This document shows, piece by piece, positions 7,335 through 15,404 of a stretch of DNA of 22,747 nt (positions within the stretch are counted from its first letter, which is position 1; every line of letters begins with the position of its first letter). Origin of the DNA: a virus; the IMG/VR virus record IMGVR_UViG_3300030333_004864, positions 1 through 22,747 of that record; one strand, 5' to 3'. Both the position numbers and the translations under genes were made by a program. Below the pieces are notes generated by a model that saw nothing but the letters and a program-made list of their open reading frames with translations, did no database searches and had not been told where the DNA came from.

Positions 7335-10300
7335 ATGCCACAGAATACTAATTTAAACATTAGTCCTTACTTTGATGACTTCGATAAGGACAAGAATTTT
7401 TACAGAGTCCTCTTTAGACCAGGATATCCGATACAGGCACGTGAGCTCACGACCATGCAGTCCATACTGCAAAACCAGTTGGAGTCTGTCGGACAACACT
7501 TCTTCAAAGAAGGAAGTATGGTTATACCAGGTCAGGTGGGTTATGACCTTCAGGTGCAAGCAATTGTACTCCAACAATCATTCCTAGGGGTAGACGTTGA
7601 GACGTATCGTACCCAGTTAACTGGACAGATTATTGAGGGTATTACTACAGGTATTAAGGCAAAGGTATTATATTCTATCCCCTCTACAGAGTCTACTAAG
7701 GGTTATGTTACTCTGTACGTTAAGTATGTTGAGTCAGGTGACACCACAAGTGACACTACCCTCAAGACTTTTCAGCCCAACGAGCAATTATTGGCCGAAA
7801 ATGAAATCACCTTCGGGACTACACTGATTGAAGTCGGATCACCATTTGCTCAGTTATTGCCAGTTAATGCAACTGCGGTAGCATCTACTGCATACATTAA
7901 TGCTGGTGTGTACTTTATCAGAGGTCATTTCGTTGATGTTCCAAGCTCATATCTTATCCTTGATCAATACGACAACAACCCATCTTACAGAGTTGGACTT
8001 GAGGTCAGTGAGTCAATCGTTACACCAGAAGACGATCCATCACTTAATGATAATGCAGCAGGTACATCTAATTACTCTGCTCCAGGTGGTCACAGATTTA
8101 GAATTAAAACTACTCTCACTAAGAAGCCAATCAATGATGAGACCGATAAGAACTTCATTGAATTACTTCGTATCAACAACTCAAAGGTTGAACAGTTTGT
8201 TACGCACACTGCTTATTCAGAACTTGAGCGATCACTCGCAAGAAGAACCTTTGAAGAAAGTGGAGACTATGTAATTGATACCTTCACAGTTAAGGCAAGA
8301 GAGAGTCTTGATGATGGTTTCAACAATGGTGTATACCGTGCAGGTGATACTACCTCTGGTGGACAGTTAGCATCAGATGATTTAGTAGCATTTGAGGTAT
8401 CTCCAGGACGTGCATATGTTAAAGGTTATAGGACAGAATTCTTAGTGCCACAATATGTGGATGCTCCTAAACCAAGAGACTTTGCTTCAGTACAAAATAC
8501 TATCCTACCATTCAGATTAGGACAGTATGTAAAAGTTTATGATGTGTATGGATGGCCCGACCTAACTGGTGAAGGTGTTACATCTGCATATCAAACCTTA
8601 GAGATATATGATGATTGGACATTAAACACTACTAATAGTGTCCAAGGTACACTCATTGGTAGGTGTCGCACAGTCCAGATTCAAGAGACTAACATAAATG
8701 GTGTCTGGGATTTGTGGATATTTGATGCCCAAATGTTTACTGCAATCAACTTTGCAGCAGGTAATAACTCCGTACAGGTGGGTGATTTACTCAAGGGAAG
8801 GACATCTCAGGCAACAGGTTTCGTTGCAGAGCAAGGATCAGGTACCAACTGTAGACTAGAGCAAGTCTCAGGGGTCTTCCAAAATGGCGAGGTTATCGAG
8901 CGTGATGGCCGAGTTATTGGTACTCTAGAGGCAGCACATACATTCAACCTAACTGATGGTAGACATGTAGTTGGTAGAAACACAGGTAATGCTATTATCT
9001 TTGGTGCTAACTTAATGCTTAATGATGTAAGAATCATTGAAGGCACAACTATTACTATCGATCAAGCAGGTAATAGTAGATTAGAAGGATTTAGATCTAA
9101 GTTTGCACAAGACTTACGTCCAGGAGATGTTGTCACACCAACTAATACATCTGAAGAGGGTGAGAATACTCTTAGAATTGCAACAGTTGATGTTACTGCA
9201 ATTAATACTTCAGCTACAAATGCTGCTACAGGTCAGTCGTCGTATATTTTTGACTACTTAAACCAGTATGCATTACTAGAAGTTGGTCTGAAGAAAGGTA
9301 CTGTTAATGATGGGGAAGTAAGTGCTCTTGCACGTATGAGACCATTCATCTTCCAGAAAGACTACCAGAATGGTGAGCTATCTATTGACTGTCCACGTAC
9401 ATCGATGAAGTCAATCTCTGACGAATCATTCTTTGTATTCAGGACATTCACTAATAAGACTGTTGTATCAGGTGGTGTTACTGTATCACTACCAGAATCA
9501 GAGCAGTTTGCAACACTTGACGATGAAAACTATATTCTAACTATCATTGCAGAATCAGGATCTGCATGGTCAGTTGGAGAAAACTTAGATATAGATTCAC
9601 TTAACACTGCTGGTACTTTGACAGTTACCTTTGGTGCTGATAGACAGTCAATTACTATTGATGGTCTTGCTAACGTATCTACTATCAAACTAACTGCATT
9701 GGTATCTAAGAATATCGTCAGTAAGAAGATTAAGACTGCTGCTAAGATGAGAGCGTTGAAAGTTATCCGCACTCGTATTAACAACGACCAACAAAAATAT
9801 GGTTTGGCATATGGTAACCTATATGGCACACGTATTGAAGATGAAGAGATATCATTTGCTCTTAATGATGTATACAAAGTACATGCTGTATATGAGTCAG
9901 AGAATGATAGCGATGCATCACCTCCTTATATTGTATTAACAGAGTCAACCTTCTTTGATAACGGCACAGTTATTATAGGTAAGACATCTGGTGCTCGTGG
10001 TAGAGTTATTCAGTTTATCAACTCTACTCTAAGACTATACTATGTCCAGTTAAATGAGATTCCATTTGCTGCTGGTGAGACTGTTGAGGGTGTAGATGAT
10101 GATGGAATTCCACTATCAGCATTCGTTGATGATGCTGAAGGATCAGTATTCAGAGGTAGTAAAGTTATTACCACACAATTTACTTTAGATCCAGGTCAGA
10201 AAGCACACTACTATGATGTGTGTAAGATCAGTAGGTATCCACAGTATACTCCACCTATTCGTAAGATGTTAATCATCTTTGATTACTTCATCCATGAATC

Positions 10301-13300
10301 ATCTGGAGATTACTTCTCATCACAATCATATACTGGTATTAGTTACAAAGATATTCCAACCTATAAACTTGATGGATCTATTAACTTCCTAAGAGACCAA
10401 GTAGATTTCCGTCCAGGTGTAGGTGAATTAGCATCTGGGTCAGGTACAGTTACTGCTCCTTTCTATGTTAACTGTGCATCACTAGACTTTGCTGCTAGAC
10501 AGTTTGATACCTCTGGAGGTACTGGAGGATCAACCATCTTCGATATACCGAAGGTGAATACTGAGATCCGTATGGATTACTCATACTATCTCCCTCGTGC
10601 TGACAAGTTATACTTGACACATGATAACCAACTTAAGATAGTTAAGGGTGTATCCTCTGAGGATCTACCACCCCCTGATGGAATTCAGAATGCTATGTTA
10701 TTAGCACAGATTGAATACCGTCCATTTACATATGATGTAGAAAGAGATATTCTAATCAGTCCTGAGATTATTAGACGATATACCATGAAGGATATCGGTG
10801 ATCTTGAGACAAGACTAGAGCATGTAGAGTACTACACATCTCTATCTCTATTAGAATCACAAGCAGAAAATACTAAGACTTATGATGATAACGGATTTGA
10901 CCGTCTTAAGAATGGTTACGTTGTTGATGACTTTACCGATCACAACGTTGGTGACGTTTTCTCAGTTGACTACAAATGCTCTCTCGACTTCAAGAATGGA
11001 TTCCTTAGACCATCCCACTACACAACTAACGTCCCACTTGAATTAAACCTTGGTGCTTCAAGTAATATTGTTAAGACTCCTGGTAACATGGCATTGTTAC
11101 CATGGGAAGATCTAGCAATCATTACACAACCATATGCATCTAGAGTAGAGAATGTAAACCCATTTAACGTGTTTACTTTCATTGGTCGTATTGACTTAAC
11201 TCCTGCATCTGATGACTGGGTTGACATCAAGAGATTACCAGCACGTGTTGAGAACGTAGAAGGTGACTTCTCTGCTGTATCAAGAGACTTACAAGTTGAC
11301 CAGAATGGATTTGCTCCTATTCAGTGGGGATCATGGAAGACCAACTGGACAGGTGAATCATTACAATCTACCTCACAGTTTAGAAACAGATCTGGATCAT
11401 TCAGTGCAGGTGGTCGTAGACTCGGTAGATTAGGTCACGGACAAGGAAGACAGCCTCTATTCGTACATGAAAGACGTACTTGGAGGGTTGTTAATAACCA
11501 AGCAAGACAGGGTATTAAGACTCGTGTTGTTGCTAAGATTGATAAGAAATCTTTAGGAGATACACAGTTATCACAAACAGCGATTCCTTGGATTAGATCT
11601 CGTAACGTTTCATTCAACTGTGATAGGATGAAGCCACGCACAAGAATCTATGCATTCTTTGATGGTGTTAATGTTACAACTTATATCACACCTAAAGTTA
11701 TTGAGATTGTTAAATCATCTACTGCTGATCCACAAACTAACGAGACACCTTTCGTTGAAGGTGAGACTGTAGTTGGTAGTATCTCAGGATGTAGATTTAA
11801 GGTTGCTCCAGCAAATGATGGATACAAGACTGACCCATATGGAACAGGTACTGCGACATTAGCAGAGTCTTATGCATCGCAGACACCTTATATTAATATT
11901 GATACTGCATCTCTATCAGAGAGTGTCAACCCTAACTACTACGGCAATATGAATGTCGGAGAAGTATTGGTAGGACAGACATCTGGTGCACGTGCAGTTG
12001 TTAAAGACCGTCGTTTACTTACAGACAATGTTGGAAGTTTCAAAGGATCATTCTTTATTCCTAACCCAGGTAACGATTCAAACCCTCGTTGGGCTACAGG
12101 TACAAGGACATTCCGATTCACAACGTCATCGACGAACAGTAAGGCGAGTGGAGAGGTAGATTCATCTGCTGATACCACATACTCAGCACAAGGTACATTG
12201 AAGACTGTTAGAGAGAATATCTTAGCAGTTAGAAATGCTGAATTGGTTAAAGATACCGTTTCAGATACTAGACAGGTTATCACAACTAGGACTGAGACAA
12301 GACAGATTGGTTGGTATGACCCTCTTGCTCAATCATTCATTGTTGATGATGAGGGTGGTGTATTCTTAACTGGTATTGATGTATTCTTCAAGACCAAAGA
12401 TACTAACATTCCTATCTCTATGCAGATCAGGACTATGGAGAATGGTTATCCTACTAAGGATATTCTTCCTTTCTCTGACGTAACAATTACACCTGATCAG
12501 ATTGAATTGTCAGACAATGCAGCGATTGCATCTCGTTTCACATTCAGATCCCCTGTATACATTAAGGCATCTACTGAATATTGTTTCGTATTACTATCTG
12601 ACTCTAACGAATATCAAGTCTGGATCTCCAGAATGGGTGACGTTGATGTCTCTGGTACTAGGACAATATCTGAGCAGCCATATGCAGGTGTGTTATTCAA
12701 GTCACAAAACGCATCTACTTGGACAGCAGACCAGTATGAAGACATGAAGTTTACTGTCTATCGTGCTAAGTTTACTGAATTGTCAGGTACTGCAATACTT
12801 AATAACGCAGAATTAGGTAAAGGTAACGGTGGTATTCACAACCTTATTGAGAATCCTATCTTAACCTTGAAACCAACTCAGTTACTAACACTTCCAGCTG
12901 GTCAAAACTTTAACTTTACTATCGGTGCAAGAATCACACAGAGTCCATCTGGTGCATCTGCTACCATTAAAGAATTTGATGCTAACTCAGACCCTGAGAA
13001 GATAACCATTACAGATATAGATGGTGCATTCGCAGCAGGTTTCTTAGATGCTAACGGTGACCCATTCCAAGGTCTTGCTTCATCTCAGTCAGTATCAACT
13101 ATAGTACTATCTGCTATCTACAACGGTGTATTTGAAGTAGGTGACGTAGTTAGTGGATCTACATCTGCTGCTACTGGTATAGTAACAGAATATGATGCAG
13201 GTACTAGCACATTGACTCTAAACTATATCACTAAAGCATTTGATGTTAGTGATACATTATCAGAGCCAGGAGGCACAAGTGCTACCATTACAAGTATCTC

Positions 13301-14660
13301 TTATAGTGGTGACTCTTATGTTGCATATCCAACTGCAACTCCTTCATATCCTTCAGACGATAAGGAAATCGCAATCTCTTGTAGAAACCATGGTATGCAT
13401 CAACGTACCAACAACGTAGAGATTGAGGGTGTAATATCTGAGGTGCCTCATACAACCTTGACAACTACTCTGTCTCAAGCAGGTACTTCTATACAGGTTA
13501 CTGATGCATCTCAATTCCACCAGATCATTGGTGGTGCTGCAATCGATAACTTAAATCCAGGTTATCTTAAGATTAATGATGAGATCATCCAGTACAGCAG
13601 CATCTCTGCTAACGGACAAGTAATTACAGTTGCTAACTCTGGTAGAGGTAACAGTGGTACTGCTGATGTAGAGCATGCTTCTGGATCTATAGTTGAATGC
13701 TATAACCTAGATGGCATACCTTTAACAGAAATCAATAAAGTCCATAGTTCTATTGAGTGTCCATGGTTGGATACATTCATGTTACAGGTTGAGCATGTTG
13801 CAACTAATGGTATTAGAGGTGGTGGTGCTGATGTATGGTCATCTCAAAACGTCCAGTTTGAAACTCTGACACCTACCGTATCTACTATGGTACTGCCAGA
13901 TACTGAGATAACTGCTCGTATTAATACTACTACTGCTACCTCTGTTGGAGATGGTGGTGGTGAGGGTGCATCATCTGCTCGTGACCAATCATCATTTGTT
14001 AACAATGGTCAGTATCTTGACATCGTATTAAATGAGGAAAATGCTTTCACAAGTCCTCAAATGATTGCGTCTAAGATCAACGAGCAAAATAAATTGGATG
14101 GTAATAAGTCGTTGACTATGGCACTGACTTTAACTTCTGAGTCTGATAAATTCTCTCCTTGTATTGACTTGGATAGATTGTCATTGATCACAACTACCAA
14201 CCGAATCAACTGGTGGCCTGGTGGTCCTGCTCCTTATGGACAGCAAGGACAAATTGATAGGACAATGGATGTATCAGTCCTACCAACAGGAGATCAAAAC
14301 GATGCCGTGTATCTAACACGTCTCGCTCGCCTAGGTTCTGAGGCCAGATCACTTAAGATCGACTTCCAGATAACTAGACATCCAAGTACTGAAATTAAAG
14401 TATATTATCGTGCATTTAAGACAGGTGATACTGCTGATCCTAATACGATTGGTTGGACATATGTCGGTGCTCCATCTAATGACTCACAAGGACAGGCATA
14501 TGACTCTACTCCTTCAGATGAGCCTCTTTGGAAGGACTATGCATACGAAGTGCGAGGTTTAAATTTCAATGCTTTCCAGGTTAAGATTGTTATGAGATCT
14601 AAGAATCAGGCACGTGTGCCTCTGATTGCTGATCTACGTGCTATTGCCTTAGCTACATAG
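7335..14660 (+). CDS. Giant DUF4815-like baseplate/tail structural protein (2441 aa)
   Basis: The N-terminus ('ISPYFDDFD...FYRVLFRPGYPIQARELT') and the block 'RRYTMKDIGDLE...YYTSLSLLE' (1148-1174) are typical of the large DUF4815 family of tail/baseplate proteins in cyanophages and other myoviruses, recognised from memory. Further regions: an Arg/Gly-rich loop (1350-1373); 'NVSFNCDRMKPRTRIYAFFDG' (from 1424), a phage tail motif; 'YDPLAQSF' to 'YRAKF' (1661-1813), a recurrent phage beta-sandwich that may bind sugars; and a 'YLKINDEIIQY' module (2043-2127) related to part of gene 4. Five clear 'VGExVxGxTSGA' motifs are scattered through it. It starts 4 bases after gp8, probably co-transcribed and coupled, where T4 has gp9 and gp10. 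A peripheral baseplate or fibre-anchoring role is inferred. The frame is uninterrupted. Confidence 0.85.
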   Translation: MPQNTNLNISPYFDDFDKDKNFYRVLFRPGYPIQARELTTMQSILQNQLESVGQHFFKEGSMVIPGQVGYDLQVQAIVLQQSFLGVDVETYRTQLTGQIIEGITTGIKAKVLYSIPSTESTKGYVTLYVKYVESGDTTSDTTLKTFQPNEQLLAENEITFGTTLIEVGSPFAQLLPVNATAVASTAYINAGVYFIRGHFVDVPSSYLILDQYDNNPSYRVGLEVSESIVTPEDDPSLNDNAAGTSNYSAPGGHRFRIKTTLTKKPINDETDKNFIELLRINNSKVEQFVTHTAYSELERSLARRTFEESGDYVIDTFTVKARESLDDGFNNGVYRAGDTTSGGQLASDDLVAFEVSPGRAYVKGYRTEFLVPQYVDAPKPRDFASVQNTILPFRLGQYVKVYDVYGWPDLTGEGVTSAYQTLEIYDDWTLNTTNSVQGTLIGRCRTVQIQETNINGVWDLWIFDAQMFTAINFAAGNNSVQVGDLLKGRTSQATGFVAEQGSGTNCRLEQVSGVFQNGEVIERDGRVIGTLEAAHTFNLTDGRHVVGRNTGNAIIFGANLMLNDVRIIEGTTITIDQAGNSRLEGFRSKFAQDLRPGDVVTPTNTSEEGENTLRIATVDVTAINTSATNAATGQSSYIFDYLNQYALLEVGLKKGTVNDGEVSALARMRPFIFQKDYQNGELSIDCPRTSMKSISDESFFVFRTFTNKTVVSGGVTVSLPESEQFATLDDENYILTIIAESGSAWSVGENLDIDSLNTAGTLTVTFGADRQSITIDGLANVSTIKLTALVSKNIVSKKIKTAAKMRALKVIRTRINNDQQKYGLAYGNLYGTRIEDEEISFALNDVYKVHAVYESENDSDASPPYIVLTESTFFDNGTVIIGKTSGARGRVIQFINSTLRLYYVQLNEIPFAAGETVEGVDDDGIPLSAFVDDAEGSVFRGSKVITTQFTLDPGQKAHYYDVCKISRYPQYTPPIRKMLIIFDYFIHESSGDYFSSQSYTGISYKDIPTYKLDGSINFLRDQVDFRPGVGELASGSGTVTAPFYVNCASLDFAARQFDTSGGTGGSTIFDIPKVNTEIRMDYSYYLPRADKLYLTHDNQLKIVKGVSSEDLPPPDGIQNAMLLAQIEYRPFTYDVERDILISPEIIRRYTMKDIGDLETRLEHVEYYTSLSLLESQAENTKTYDDNGFDRLKNGYVVDDFTDHNVGDVFSVDYKCSLDFKNGFLRPSHYTTNVPLELNLGASSNIVKTPGNMALLPWEDLAIITQPYASRVENVNPFNVFTFIGRIDLTPASDDWVDIKRLPARVENVEGDFSAVSRDLQVDQNGFAPIQWGSWKTNWTGESLQSTSQFRNRSGSFSAGGRRLGRLGHGQGRQPLFVHERRTWRVVNNQARQGIKTRVVAKIDKKSLGDTQLSQTAIPWIRSRNVSFNCDRMKPRTRIYAFFDGVNVTTYITPKVIEIVKSSTADPQTNETPFVEGETVVGSISGCRFKVAPANDGYKTDPYGTGTATLAESYASQTPYINIDTASLSESVNPNYYGNMNVGEVLVGQTSGARAVVKDRRLLTDNVGSFKGSFFIPNPGNDSNPRWATGTRTFRFTTSSTNSKASGEVDSSADTTYSAQGTLKTVRENILAVRNAELVKDTVSDTRQVITTRTETRQIGWYDPLAQSFIVDDEGGVFLTGIDVFFKTKDTNIPISMQIRTMENGYPTKDILPFSDVTITPDQIELSDNAAIASRFTFRSPVYIKASTEYCFVLLSDSNEYQVWISRMGDVDVSGTRTISEQPYAGVLFKSQNASTWTADQYEDMKFTVYRAKFTELSGTAILNNAELGKGNGGIHNLIENPILTLKPTQLLTLPAGQNFNFTIGARITQSPSGASATIKEFDANSDPEKITITDIDGAFAAGFLDANGDPFQGLASSQSVSTIVLSAIYNGVFEVGDVVSGSTSAATGIVTEYDAGTSTLTLNYITKAFDVSDTLSEPGGTSATITSISYSGDSYVAYPTATPSYPSDDKEIAISCRNHGMHQRTNNVEIEGVISEVPHTTLTTTLSQAGTSIQVTDASQFHQIIGGAAIDNLNPGYLKINDEIIQYSSISANGQVITVANSGRGNSGTADVEHASGSIVECYNLDGIPLTEINKVHSSIECPWLDTFMLQVEHVATNGIRGGGADVWSSQNVQFETLTPTVSTMVLPDTEITARINTTTATSVGDGGGEGASSARDQSSFVNNGQYLDIVLNEENAFTSPQMIASKINEQNKLDGNKSLTMALTLTSESDKFSPCIDLDRLSLITTTNRINWWPGGPAPYGQQGQIDRTMDVSVLPTGDQNDAVYLTRLARLGSEARSLKIDFQITRHPSTEIKVYYRAFKTGDTADPNTIGWTYVGAPSNDSQGQAYDSTPSDEPLWKDYAYEVRGLNFNAFQVKIVMRSKNQARVPLIADLRAIALAT
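11382..11453 (+). other. Arg/Gly-rich basic segment in the DUF4815-like protein
   Basis: Residues 1350-1373 hold six Arg, one His and many Gly with no acidic residue, in a protein that is otherwise acidic or neutral. Likely an exposed flexible loop. Confidence 0.55.
13461..13715 (+). other. Small beta module shared with gene 4
   Basis: Residues 2043-2127. The pattern 'T.L......I.V.D...F...G...I..E.I.Y....G....V..RG..GT' parallels 4675-4842, where 'GKILLGRELVRYTG' and 'GCDRGI' occupy equal positions. Confidence 0.5.
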
Positions 14661-14671
14661 AACCTCAACCC

Positions 14672-14688
14672 CAACCCTTACATGGTTG
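14672..14688 (+). terminator. Weak hairpin before an AT-rich run
   Basis: CAACC (14672-14676) pairs with GGTTG (14684-14688) around a 7-base loop and is followed by ATTATAATTATTATT up to the next ATG. The 5-bp stem is short for a Rho-independent terminator. It could instead affect translation of the next gene. Confidence 0.2.
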
Positions 14689-14703
14689 ATTATAATTATT
14701 ATT

Positions 14704-14988
14704 ATGACAGATGTCAAGTCCCAAAATCCTGAAGACCATATCAAAATCTTTAAGGATGACCTAATCCCAGTTGACGGCCACGATGGTTGGTATCGTGATC
14801 CCGATTCTAATGCTATTGTAAATTGTAACCAAACTCAATATGATGAGTATATGGCTTCATTTAACAAGAGACAGAAGAAGGAAGACGATTTCAACACTTT
14901 ACAAAATGACGTTGATGGATTAAAATCTGATATAAGTGATATTAAATCATTATTACAAAATTTAGTGGAGAGAAAAAATGCCAGCTGA
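14704..14988 (+). CDS. Small coiled-coil protein (94 aa), unknown function
   Basis: ATG at 14704 gives 'MTDVKSQNPEDHIKIF'. An in-frame TTG at 14686 would add six residues (MIIIII) from an AT-rich leader and was rejected. There is no good Shine-Dalgarno before 14704. The first ~55 residues hold 'GWYRDPDSNAIVNCNQTQYDEYM', which I associate with small conserved proteins of T4-like cyanophages but cannot name. From about residue 60, spaced Leu/Val/Ile residues ('LQNDVDGLKSDISDIKSLL') predict a coiled coil. It overlaps the next gene by 11 bases. Located between two giant structural genes, it may be an assembly factor or small virion part; this is inference only. Confidence 0.75.
   Translation: MTDVKSQNPEDHIKIFKDDLIPVDGHDGWYRDPDSNAIVNCNQTQYDEYMASFNKRQKKEDDFNTLQNDVDGLKSDISDIKSLLQNLVERKNAS
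14967..14973 (+). promoter_or_regulatory. Ribosome binding site for the 73-aa gene (GGAGAGA)
   Basis: GGAG at 14967-14970, 7 bases before the ATG at 14978 and inside the preceding gene. It supports independent, coupled initiation rather than a frameshift fusion. Confidence 0.6.
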
Positions 14989-15199
14989 TGTGACCGAAAC
15001 AAAAGATCCTGCAGTACTAGTAGGAGAATTCAAAGAAAGATATCAAAATTTGATAAATGAAAACAATCAGTTATCAAAAAAGATCAAAGATAATGAAGCA
15101 ACAGCGTTAAAACTTCTTGGTGCCATTGAGACACTAGAGTATCTAAATCCCCCAGAGGAGGAAGGAACTAAAGAGGAGACTACCACTGCTGCTGAGTGA
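14978..15199 (+). CDS. Small coiled-coil protein (73 aa) with acidic tail, unknown function
   Basis: 'MPADVTETKDPAVLVGEFK' is followed by a predicted helix with spaced hydrophobics ('FKERYQNLINENNQLSKKIK', then 'ALKLLGAIETLEYL') at residues ~17-55, and a Glu/Thr-rich tail after 'NPPEEE'. A clear GGAG site 7 bases upstream fixes the start. The reading frame is +1 relative to the preceding gene, with an 11-base overlap, so translation is probably coupled. The TGA stop (15197-15199) directly abuts a TATAAATA late promoter for the fibre gene. No family recognised. It could act together with its overlapping partner, for example as a chaperone pair for the adjacent fibre. Confidence 0.75.
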   Translation: MPADVTETKDPAVLVGEFKERYQNLINENNQLSKKIKDNEATALKLLGAIETLEYLNPPEEEGTKEETTTAAE

Positions 15200-15207
15200 T
15201 ATAAATA
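15200..15207 (+). promoter_or_regulatory. T4-type late promoter (exact TATAAATA)
   Basis: An exact match to the T4 late consensus, immediately after the TGA stop at 15197-15199 and 41 bases before the fibre ATG. AGGAT at 15233-15237 may be the ribosome binding site, 11 bases from the ATG. Confidence 0.75.
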
Positions 15208-15248
15208 AACCAGTAAGACTGTATGCAGTGCTAGGATCCTTATAAGCA

Positions 15249-15404
15249 ATGGCAAATAGAATACAATTAAGACGTGACGGTGCACAGCAGTGGGCGAACG
15301 TCAACCCAATCTTAGCTCAGGGTGAGTTAGGTATCGAAATAGATACTTCTCGACTGAAGATAGGAGATGGTGTTACCTCATGGAACTCTCTAAAGTATGA
15401 GAGA
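15249..15404 (+). other. Mtd_N-like fibre head domain
   Basis: Residues 1-52, with 'IQLRRDG', 'ILAQGELGIEIDT', 'LKIGDGVTSWNSL'. This pattern is common at the N-terminus of phage fibres and resembles the N-terminal domain of the major tropism determinant. Confidence 0.75.

Noticed and set aside
14691-14696. TATAAT resembling a sigma70 -10 box before the 94-aa gene.
   Set aside because: No -35-like hexamer at a suitable distance, and the location in a late cluster with an AT-rich leader makes a chance match likely.
14686-14703. TTG start giving an extra MIIIII for the 94-aa gene.
   Set aside because: The extra codons are a simple ATT/ATA run, there is no ribosome binding site, and ATG at 14704 gives a normal N-terminus.
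14971-14988. A AAA AAT slippery heptamer (14973-14979) at the overlap of the two small genes, suggesting a programmed frameshift as in tail assembly chaperones.
   Set aside because: A -1 shift reads AAA AAA TGC CAG CTG ATG TGA and stops at once. The second gene is in the +1 frame and has its own GGAG and ATG, so independent initiation is simpler.
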